Below are positions 1-4,677 of a DNA stretch of 7,167 nt, piece after piece. The notes under the pieces are model-generated. The model had not been told where the DNA came from, did not search any database, and saw only the letters and a list, made by a program, of their open reading frames with translations. The DNA is taken from NCBI GenBank assembly GCA_038323835.1, contig JBBQHI010000073.1:1-7167 (forward strand), given 5' to 3'. The stretch is from JACVRW01 sp038323835. Its GTDB lineage: Bacteria; Actinomycetota; Thermoleophilia; Solirubrobacterales; Thermoleophilaceae. Made by a program: the position numbers and the translations under genes. The first letter of the stretch is position 1. Every line of letters begins with the position of its first letter.

Positions 1-875
1 TGGCTGCGGCGCTGCGAGATCGCCCGCCAGGAGCGCGGCCACACCCAGCGCGTCTACGCCCTCGACGAGGCCGGCTACGAGCTGATCCAGGCGCACCGCG
101 GGCGCACCCTCCTGGCCCGCAACGTCGACCCCGACGCCAAGTGGCGCTCACCCGAGGTCCGACGACCCGCGCCTCGTCGTCCACGACCTCCACGCCAACG
201 CCTGGCTCTTCGCCCTAGAAGCCATGCTGGCCTCGAACGTGCTCAGGCAATGGCGCGGCCCCCGGGCCTCCCGGCTCGACGTGCCGGGCGAGCGGATCCG
301 CGGCCAGTGGGTCCCGGTCACGCCCGACACCGTGCCGCTCGGCAGCGGACACCACCTCGCCGACCTGCAACTCGAAGAGTTCGCGCCGGTAAGGCCCGAC
401 CTGGCCATCGAGCTCGACCTCTCGCTGGGCAACACCAAGCGGCGTAATCGAGCTCCTGGTGGAGCTCGACCGCTCCGGCCGCCCCTCCTCCAACTACGAC
501 AAGTTCCGCCGCTACGACGCCCTCCTAAACGGCTGGGCGATGGCCCACTCCCGCTACAAGCACCTCGGCGAGCCACCCGTCGTGGTCTTCGTAGTCGAGG
601 ACGACGAGAGGGCAATCCAGTTCCTCCGCGGCGCCGACCGGATCGTCACGGGCCGCGTGGGCAAATGGGGGACGGCGGAGGCGGGCTGGCCCGCCCAGGG
701 AAGACGGCGCCTGTTCGTCGCTGCGGAGCGCGATGTGCACCAGGGAACGTTGCGAGCACAGCGGCTGCCCGAGCATCCACCCGCTTCGCGGGAAGCACTC
801 ACAGGCGGACGTGGCCGGATGCAGGCGGAGCAGGTCCCGTCGCTGCTTCCGGCCGCTTTCGTACGTCGGTCGTAG
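1..875 (+). pseudogene. Replication-relaxation (Replic_Relax-like) gene, 5'-truncated by window edge and frameshifted twice
   Basis: The family-like sequence runs through three frames in turn. Frame 1 (1 to about 157) has winged-helix text (WLRRCEIARQ, then YALDEAGYELI). Frame 2 (about 161 to 440) has DDPRLVVHDLHANAWLFALE and LQLEEFAPVRPDLAIELDL. Frame 3 (about 444 to a TAG at 873-875) has VIELLVELDRSGRPSSNYDK, the segment YDALLNGW, VVVFVVEDDERAIQFL and LFVAAERDVHQGTLRAQRLP. Each switch fits one extra base (the C near 160; one base near 440-443). Continuity across both breaks is good, so this was one protein. The family is a winged-helix group linked to relaxation and replication of plasmids and conjugative elements; I infer a mobile-element origin. 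The last 30 or so residues look like read-through. Either the gene is decayed or the assembly carries two indel errors. The true start lies left of the window. Confidence 0.72.
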
Positions 876-1009
876 GTCGGGCGACTTCGAGGCGACGGAG
901 GACTGATTCAGATCAGGTTTCGCCCTGGACCGGTCCCTGCCGTCGCGACGAGGGCAGCTTGAGGGGATAGCTGAGTCGCATACCGAATGCAGGCTGCTGG
1001 GAACGGCAC

Positions 1010-1015
1010 TACCCT
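1010..1015 (+). promoter_or_regulatory. Candidate -10 element (TACCCT) for a leaderless transcript
   Basis: TACCCT fits the actinobacterial TAnnnT -10 pattern. It ends exactly 6 bases before the GTG at 1022, which would put the transcription start on the start codon. No good -35 is visible at 16-18 bp upstream and no Shine-Dalgarno sequence precedes the GTG. The same 6-base spacing occurs at the better-supported promoter before 4678. Confidence 0.35.
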
Positions 1016-1021
1016 CGATCC

Positions 1022-1333
1022 GTGGCAGCCGGCCGCCTTCAGCGATTGACGCGGATCCTTGAGGATCTTGGCTCCCAGCTGGCGGAGCATGCGGGGCGCT
1101 GTGGTGATCGTGTTGTGGGGATCGCGATCTCTGACGAGGACTGGACCGAGCTGGAGGTCGCGGAGATCTGGGGTGTCCCGGTGCTCGCATGGGACGAGGT
1201 GAGTCCGGGGCGCTTGCAGCTTCTGTGCGAGGCCCAGGGTTACCTGATCCCGCCTCACGACACGGTCCAGGACGTCCTCGACCACTGCAATTACCGGCTG
1301 CGTCCTCCGACGCGGTCCGCGGATGCGGCCTAG
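1022..1333 (+). CDS. Hypothetical protein, 103 aa
   Basis: I do not recognise this protein. It starts at GTG 1022 and ends at TAG 1331-1333. It is soluble, with no signal peptide or membrane segment. Residues 1-30 form a basic-to-amphipathic helix (RLQRLTRILEDLGSQLAEHA). A beta/alpha-looking core follows: VVGIAISDEDWTELEVAEIW, then GVPVLAWDEV and LQLLCEAQGYLIPP, ending in DVLDHCNYRL. The tail is short and polar. The acidic WTELEVAEIWGVPVLAWDE stretch is its most distinctive part. No Shine-Dalgarno is visible, but a TAnnnT box 6 bases upstream suggests leaderless translation. It lies between a broken mobile-element gene and a convergent gene whose stop codon it overlaps. Third-position GC is high and the opposite-strand frames look like shadows, so I take it as real. 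Confidence 0.6.
   Translation: MAAGRLQRLTRILEDLGSQLAEHAGRCGDRVVGIAISDEDWTELEVAEIWGVPVLAWDEVSPGRLQLLCEAQGYLIPPHDTVQDVLDHCNYRLRPPTRSADAA
1330..1333. other. Convergent genes with interlocked stop codons (CTAG)
   Basis: The palindrome CTAG carries the TAG of the plus-strand gene (1331-1333) and the TAG of the minus-strand gene (complement of 1330-1332). There is no room for a terminator between the two genes, so their transcripts must overlap at the 3' ends. Confidence 0.85.
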
Positions 1334-1899
1334 TCGGTGCGCTCGGCGTCGGCGGGCGGGTCCCCGAGCACGGCAGGGTCGATCACCAGTCCACTGTTGT
1401 AGGCGATCAGCTTGACGCGGAGGTGCCAGTAGGCGGCCGCGGTCAGCTGGGCGCGTCGCTCCGAAGCGATCACGTCGTGGTGCATCGTGAGCGGCATGTA
1501 CATAAACGCCACGGATTCCTCGGTCAGGGGGCCGCCGGAGGGCAGGTAGAGGTAGTTGCGCAGGCGATCGGCGCGCAGGTTGCCGATGTTGATATTCGTA
1601 ATGATTGCGGCGTCCTGCAACTCGGCTACGGGACGAATCGGGATCAAGGTCCGGGCCGGCATTGAGTAGGTCCCCGGCGGCGTGCCCTGGGCTGAGATCG
1701 TGCACGACGGCGAAATGAGCATCGCCGGTCCCGCGTCGAATGGGCCGGAGAGGAATCGACGCTCTCCCTCGCTCATCAGGATCGCGTCGGGTGGGGCAGG
1801 GATCGCGAACGGCACGTCCGCAAACACGTCGCCCTGCAGAAAGGTGTCCGACCAGGGCTCGACGTAGTAGCGGTCGTCGGCCGGACGGGTAACGCTCAT
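1330..1899 (-). CDS. Unknown protein, 189 aa, downstream of a helix-turn-helix gene
   Basis: Function unknown. The chain is soluble, with no signal peptide. The N-terminal part has YYVEPWSDTFLQGDVFADVP (residues about 11-30), and residues about 57-68 read AMLISPSCTISA. This recalls a widespread, poorly characterised group with a 'QGD(I/V)F..VP' start and an 'LSQSCDI'-like cysteine motif. Here the position after Cys is Thr instead of the usual Asp. The C-terminal part has a LRADRLRNYLYLPSG element and an ERRAQLTAAAYWHLRVKLIA helix that closes similar proteins. It begins 24 bases after the stop of the helix-turn-helix gene, with only a weak Shine-Dalgarno, so it is probably co-transcribed and translationally coupled. 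The unit is divergent to the nucleotidyltransferase operon, which suggests a regulatory or accessory role for that system; this is inference from position only. Confidence 0.7.
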   Translation of the reverse strand: MSVTRPADDRYYVEPWSDTFLQGDVFADVPFAIPAPPDAILMSEGERRFLSGPFDAGPAMLISPSCTISAQGTPPGTYSMPARTLIPIRPVAELQDAAIITNINIGNLRADRLRNYLYLPSGGPLTEESVAFMYMPLTMHHDVIASERRAQLTAAAYWHLRVKLIAYNSGLVIDPAVLGDPPADAERTD

Positions 1900-1923
1900 A
1901 CGAGGGCGTCCGGCCGAAGTGGC

Positions 1924-2172
1924 TTAGAGGATGTCGCCCGTGGCAATCGTGCCGCTCACCGGAGTCTGCTCGGGTAGCTCGTCGGTCGGCGCGTAGGAGC
2001 CCATCAGCTCACGGCGCATCCGCTCGACCTCCTCGCGAGGGAAGCGGCGAAACCCGGATCCGGGCAGCTTGACGCCTCGCAGCAGTCCGCTCTTCTCCCA
2101 GTTGCGGATCGTGTTCTCGTGGACGCCGAGGGCCTCGGCCGTCCTGCGCACATTGAGCAGGTCCGTGGACAT
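1924..2172 (-). CDS. BldC/MerR-like helix-turn-helix DNA-binding protein, 82 aa
   Basis: A small single-domain regulator of the MerR/excisionase winged-helix type. Residues about 5-30 form the helix-turn-helix (LLNVRRTAEALGVHENTIRN, followed by WEKSGLLRG). Residues about 33-52 form the wing and next helix (LPGSGFRRFPREEVERMRRE), with the GxRRF motif typical of BldC-like proteins. A flexible acidic tail of about 25 residues follows, with no effector domain. The start is ATG 2172, not an in-frame upstream codon at 2205, because GAGGAGG (2185-2179) sits 6 bases before it. It heads a two-gene leftward unit and faces the nucleotidyltransferase operon across a control region that holds a perfect inverted repeat, a natural binding-site candidate. 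I infer autoregulation and control of the divergent operon. An excisionase role is possible but no integrase is seen. Confidence 0.88.
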   Translation of the reverse strand: MSTDLLNVRRTAEALGVHENTIRNWEKSGLLRGVKLPGSGFRRFPREEVERMRRELMGSYAPTDELPEQTPVSGTIATGDIL

Positions 2173-2178
2173 GAACTT

Positions 2179-2185
2179 CCTCCTC
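2179..2185 (-). promoter_or_regulatory. Ribosome binding site of the helix-turn-helix gene
   Basis: GAGGAGG on the minus strand, 6 bases before ATG 2172. This near-perfect Shine-Dalgarno sequence decides the start in favour of the 82-residue protein over a 93-residue one. Confidence 0.8.
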
Positions 2186-2238
2186 GAGAAATAGACGGGC
2201 CACATCAGTGTGCCCGGGGCGGCGCGACTCTAGCCGCT

Positions 2239-2257
2239 TTGTGCAGACATTGCACAA
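2239..2257. promoter_or_regulatory. Perfect 19-bp inverted repeat, candidate operator
   Basis: TTGTGCA-GACAT-TGCACAA is a perfect 7+7 inverted repeat with a 5-base spacer, in the divergent control region between the helix-turn-helix gene and the nucleotidyltransferase gene. A further copy of CTTTGTG, overlapping the left arm at 2237-2243, occurs at 2291-2297, just beside the -10 box of the rightward promoter, and could be a half site. The size and dyad symmetry suit a dimeric MerR/BldC-like protein. Binding is inferred, not shown. Confidence 0.55.
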
Positions 2258-2262
2258 CATGT

Positions 2263-2268
2263 ACTTTA
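2263..2268 (-). promoter_or_regulatory. Alternative leftward -10 element (TAAAGT)
   Basis: On the minus strand TAAAGT fits TAnnnT. Its transcription start would fall at about 2256, inside the inverted repeat at 2239-2257, a classic repressor arrangement. No convincing -35 lies at the right spacing, so it is weaker than the 2308-2336 promoter. Confidence 0.25.
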
Positions 2269-2297
2269 GAGGCTATATGCTCTTTGTTGACTTTGTG

Positions 2298-2303
2298 TAT
2301 ACT
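2298..2303 (+). promoter_or_regulatory. Candidate -10 (TATACT) for the nucleotidyltransferase operon
   Basis: TATACT is close to the consensus -10 and would start transcription near 2310, leaving a leader of about 47 bases with a Shine-Dalgarno before ATG 2357. No good -35 is found 16-18 bp upstream. TTGACT at 2287-2292 is only 5 bp away and cannot serve it. The weak -35 could mean that an activator is needed. Confidence 0.4.
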
Positions 2304-2307
2304 GTCG

Positions 2308-2336
2308 ACTCTAGACCAAGGGTCGCCCAACGTCAA
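2308..2336 (-). promoter_or_regulatory. Candidate leftward promoter TTGACG-17-TAGAGT
   Basis: On the minus strand, -35 TTGACG (2336-2331) and -10 TAGAGT (2313-2308) are 17 bp apart. This fits the actinobacterial housekeeping pattern TTGAC/TAnnnT. The start would be near 2301, giving a leader of about 130 bases to the helix-turn-helix gene that contains the inverted repeat. It overlaps the rightward -10 region, so the two promoters would compete for polymerase. Confidence 0.4.
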
Positions 2337-2346
2337 CAACCACAAC

Positions 2347-2351
2347 GAGGA
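2347..2351 (+). promoter_or_regulatory. Ribosome binding site of the nucleotidyltransferase gene
   Basis: GAGGA, 5 bases before ATG 2357. It fixes the start of the 378-residue protein. Confidence 0.65.
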
Positions 2352-2356
2352 TCCCA

Positions 2357-3493
2357 ATGAGCCCTTCCGCCGTCGCCCAGCACATCGAGCCCACCGCCAG
2401 GGCGTTTCGCTTCCCGCCGATCACGCTTACCGCGGGCGACGCCGTCGTGACCGAGATCTTGCGCGAGATCATGGTGCCCGCCGACCACCTCGACGAGGCG
2501 AAGCGCCGCCGCGAAGTGGTTTGTCGACTGGCGGGGCGCCATCCTGCTGCCCGCGGCTACTGGTTCGCCGGATCGCTGGCCCACGGCACCCAGAACGCGC
2601 CGCTGGGAGACGCCGACTGCGGGGTGATGATCGACCGGCGCTCGGCTGAGTTCCGCGCATATGGCCCGGACGCCGGACCTGGCGGCAAGGGCCCCGAGGA
2701 CTTCGTCCAGAGCTTCGCTGCGTTCATCAAGCCACTGCTCGCGGGGGCGGGATTTCCCAAAGCCTGCATCGATCTATCCGGCAACCGCGCGATCAAGGTC
2801 GAGTTCAACACTCCGGTCGATTTCGACGAGCTGGGAATCGTCAACCCGTTCGTCGACCTGATCATCGGGCTCGAGCGCCGCGACGGCCCCGGAGTGTGGA
2901 TCCCAAACCGCCGCGCGAACGCCTGGGACCCGGCGCATCCCGAACGACACACGCAGCTCATGATCGCCGGCCAAGACGACTTCGTCGTTCACCGGGCCCA
3001 CCTCATTCGGCTCCAGAAGCGTGCGGTCAAACGCGACGGGCTCCAGACCGGCGCTCCGGTCGTGTGCTCCTGGAACCTATCGGCCCTCGCGCTGGACACC
3101 GTGACCGAGCGCGCTTCAATCGCCCCCGCGCTGGCCGAGGCGTTCTCAGCCGCCTCATCCAGCATCGCCCGGCAGCTCACCGACGACCCCGCTGGCGTGG
3201 CCGGGCCGATCCAGTTGCCGGACGGGCTCACACGCCAGGAAACCTCACAGCGACTCGGGGAGATGGGCTCGATCATCGCGCAGGCCGCGTCGGCGGCCTC
3301 GATCTTCGAGGCCCGGACCACGCTGACGCCGCTGTTCGGGGTCGAGATCGACAACATCCGAGCACGCGAGCGGGACCCCGTGAAGCGTCACCCGCTCAAT
3401 TCGGCCCTCAAGCGAGGCGATCAGGCCGCAGTCACCAGCGCACTCGGGGCGAGCACTGTGCTCAAGCCGACGCGCTCGGATGGCCACCGGTGA
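2357..3493 (+). CDS. CD-NTase/OAS-like nucleotidyltransferase, 378 aa (candidate CBASS cyclase)
   Basis: A nucleotidyltransferase of the DNA polymerase-beta superfamily, closest in look to CD-NTase/OAS-type enzymes that make cyclic oligonucleotide second messengers. Residues 71-93 carry the active-site signature: G72-S73, the turn G77-T78, and D85-x-D87 in GDADCGVMID. The third metal-binding acidic residue is most likely D167 in NPFVDLIIGLERRD, followed by GVWIPNRRANAWDPAHPERH (residues about 179-198), equivalent to the 'VDLVPA ... P..H' segment of CD-NTases. The rest is a helical C-terminal domain (about 205-330) and a basic tail ending RSDGHR. The length of 378 suits a CD-NTase. The start is ATG 2357 with GAGGA 5 bases upstream. 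The stop overlaps the GTG of the E2-like gene. All catalytic acids are present, so I expect activity. The nucleotide product cannot be read from the sequence. A non-CBASS nucleotidyltransferase remains possible. Confidence 0.82.
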   Translation: MSPSAVAQHIEPTARAFRFPPITLTAGDAVVTEILREIMVPADHLDEAKRRREVVCRLAGRHPAARGYWFAGSLAHGTQNAPLGDADCGVMIDRRSAEFRAYGPDAGPGGKGPEDFVQSFAAFIKPLLAGAGFPKACIDLSGNRAIKVEFNTPVDFDELGIVNPFVDLIIGLERRDGPGVWIPNRRANAWDPAHPERHTQLMIAGQDDFVVHRAHLIRLQKRAVKRDGLQTGAPVVCSWNLSALALDTVTERASIAPALAEAFSAASSSIARQLTDDPAGVAGPIQLPDGLTRQETSQRLGEMGSIIAQAASAASIFEARTTLTPLFGVEIDNIRARERDPVKRHPLNSALKRGDQAAVTSALGASTVLKPTRSDGHR

Positions 3494-3903
3494 ACCAGTC
3501 GGTGCTGATCGACGGGACGAAGATTCCCATGGAGATGGGCTCGCAGGCGGGGCGCATCAGCCTCCGCCTTGGTCTCCCCGTGCCGGCGATTCCCGAACCG
3601 GTTCCGGTCCGTGTCGACCTCCACACCAACACCAAGCCGTGGCGCCCTTCGGTGTTCGCCCGTGCGCCAGAATGCCTGCGACATCGCTACAGGGACGGGG
3701 CCTTGTGCATGTGGTTCGAGCGCGATCCGAACGCCCGTCGCTGGATGCTGTTGGACGGTATTCCTGCGCTCGTGCACCACACCCGCCGACACCTCTATCA
3801 AGAGGCATGCTGTCGCGCGGGGGAGCCGTGGCCTGGCGAGCAAGCGCCCGGCGAGCACCCCCGCCCCAAGCGGTGCCGCACCTGCGGCGGTGGGGGACCG
3901 TGA
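3490..3903 (+). CDS. Stand-alone E2-like (ubiquitin-conjugating fold) protein, 137 aa
   Basis: The start is GTG 3490, overlapping the nucleotidyltransferase stop as GTGA. Residues 38-56 look like a beta-strand pair (VPVRVDLHTNTKPWRPSVF). Residues 65-75 read HRYRDGALCMW, with C73 as candidate catalytic cysteine in the 'H.Y.DG.LC' context of prokaryotic E2-like proteins. RRWMLLDG and an amphipathic helix (residues about 91-109, LVHHTRRHLYQEACCRAG) follow. Then comes WPGEQAP with H123, matching the 'WPG.EAPH' closing motif of the group. The tail has CRTC (C129, C132) and ends GGGGP. In type II-short CBASS a lone E2-like protein modifies or primes the cyclase; neighbouring a CD-NTase-like gene, that is the likely role here. 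No E1 and no JAB protease are encoded in the window. The E2 assignment rests on motif resemblance; an in-frame ATG at 3529 is a less likely start. Confidence 0.65.
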   Translation: MNQSVLIDGTKIPMEMGSQAGRISLRLGLPVPAIPEPVPVRVDLHTNTKPWRPSVFARAPECLRHRYRDGALCMWFERDPNARRWMLLDGIPALVHHTRRHLYQEACCRAGEPWPGEQAPGEHPRPKRCRTCGGGGP

Positions 3904-4412
3904 CCGCGATCGCACAGGTCGTGGCCGACTACGGACCGCTCGCGGGGTTGGTCGGCGTGAGTGCCACCCTCGCTGTCAACGGTCACCGCGAAGAACGTCG
4001 CCGCCGCCGCGACAACCACGCCCGAGCGCTTGAGGCCGTCGTCGCATACAGCGAGATGCCCTACCGAATCCGCCGCAGACGCAACGAACTCGAACACGCC
4101 AGCAGCGAACGCACGCGCCTCTCAGACGCCTTCAGCGAAATCCAAGCCGAACTCGCAAGCTGCGAGGCCCTGATCAGGGCGGACCCCGACCTGGATATCC
4201 GCGACGCCTACGAAGAGCTGGTTGTGACCCTTCGCCGGACCGCAGGCACGCTTGCCCGCGACGCCTGGAGCAAGGTCCCGATCACCGCCGACGAGCACAT
4301 GAACCTCCCCGACGTGTTCGAGGGGCTCGCTCCCGTCCGGGACGAGCAACAGAAGTGCGAGACGCTAATGGCAAGTTCGACACGGCCGTGGAGCCGCAGC
4401 GTCTCCACGTAG
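3900..4412 (+). CDS. Membrane-anchored helical protein, 170 aa (candidate CBASS effector)
   Basis: The start is GTG 3900, overlapping the E2-like stop as GTGA; a G-rich stretch (3889-3897) just upstream may act in translation coupling. Residues about 4-27 (AIAQVVADYGPLAGLVGVSA then TLAV) form one hydrophobic segment. A strongly basic run, HREERRRRRDNHAR, follows, which by the positive-inside rule puts the body in the cytoplasm. Residues about 41-120 are predicted helical and charged (ALEAVVAYSEMPYRIRRRRN; SERTRLSDAFSEIQAELASC; YEELVVTLRRTAGTLARDAW). Conserved-looking polar residues come next (DEHMNLPDVF). I think similar proteins exist in other actinobacteria but cannot name a family. As the third gene of the operon, in the effector slot of CBASS, membrane disruption or sensing is plausible but inferred. 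With one membrane segment it would have to oligomerise to form a pore. The last ten residues (STRPWSRSVST) look atypical. Confidence 0.75.
   Translation: MTAIAQVVADYGPLAGLVGVSATLAVNGHREERRRRRDNHARALEAVVAYSEMPYRIRRRRNELEHASSERTRLSDAFSEIQAELASCEALIRADPDLDIRDAYEELVVTLRRTAGTLARDAWSKVPITADEHMNLPDVFEGLAPVRDEQQKCETLMASSTRPWSRSVST
4387..4409 (+). other. Inverted repeat at the 3' end of the operon
   Basis: CGTGGAG (4387-4393) and CTCCACG (4403-4409) can form a 7-bp stem with a 9-base loop at the end of the membrane-protein gene. No T-run follows, so it is at best a weak or factor-dependent 3' end structure. Confidence 0.25.
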
Positions 4413-4457
4413 TGCCGTGTGCGGACCCGCCGCTGCTGCCGATCCGGGAGCCTGGGT

Positions 4458-4607
4458 GTGGTCGTCAGAGGCGCGAGCACCGCTCGAGTGCTCGCCGCGC
4501 TCTCGCTTGTACTAGCCGGATCGTGCCCTGTTTGTCTGGAGAGCACGAGGCCTGGCCAAGTTCGCTGCCCGCCGAAAGGCGACCTCGGCAGGCCATCTCT
4601 TCGCTAG
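4458..4607 (+). CDS. Possible small lipoprotein, 49 aa
   Basis: GTG 4458 has GGGAG (4446-4450) 7 bases upstream. The peptide begins VVVRGASTARVLAALSLVLAGSC, with a charged start, a hydrophobic core and a lipobox-like AGSC. Only about 27 residues follow (CPVCLESTRP... to a TAG). About a third of its codons end in A or T, clearly more than in the surrounding genes, and a strong hairpin lies inside it. It could be a real small lipoprotein, a decayed one, or chance. Confidence 0.2.
   Translation: MVVRGASTARVLAALSLVLAGSCPVCLESTRPGQVRCPPKGDLGRPSLR
4473..4495. terminator. Hairpin in the spacer between the two operons
   Basis: GCGAGCAC (4473-4480) and GTGCTCGC (4488-4495) form a perfect 8-bp stem with a 7-base loop. 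It lies 60 bases after the membrane-protein stop and is the strongest dyad in the 265-base spacer 4413-4677. The missing T-run argues against a classic intrinsic terminator, though many actinobacterial terminators lack one. Confidence 0.35.
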
Positions 4608-4642
4608 CGAGCCGGGCTGGACCGAGGGCACCGCCCGGGCCG

Positions 4643-4671
4643 TTGACGCAACAGTCGCTGAGCATTAAGTT
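4643..4671 (+). promoter_or_regulatory. Promoter TTGACG-17-TAAGTT, leaderless start at 4678
   Basis: -35 TTGACG (4643-4648), a 17-bp spacer, and -10 TAAGTT (4666-4671). The ATG at 4678 begins 6 bases after the -10, so the expected transcription start is the A of the start codon. There is no Shine-Dalgarno sequence, as expected for leaderless translation. This is the best-formed promoter in the window. Confidence 0.72.
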
Positions 4672-4677
4672 CGAGAC

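Noticed and set aside
224..970. Plus-strand open frame of 248 codons read as one protein
   Set aside because: Only its first 75 or so residues look like replication-relaxation sequence. The remainder is Arg/Pro-rich out-of-frame text after the second frameshift.
908..1705. Minus-strand open frame of 265 codons spanning two real genes
   Set aside because: Out of frame with the 189-residue protein on the same strand and basic throughout; a shadow.
2287..2292. TTGACT as the -35 box of the cyclase operon
   Set aside because: It is only 5 bp from TATACT, and no TAnnnT box lies 16-18 bp downstream (TCTAGA at 2310 does not fit).
2304..2315. GTCGACTCTAGA matches a stretch of a common cloning-vector polylinker
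   Set aside because: The match is only 12 bases. The flanks on both sides differ from the vector, and the neighbouring genes have continuous native upstream sequence, so chance is more likely than contamination.
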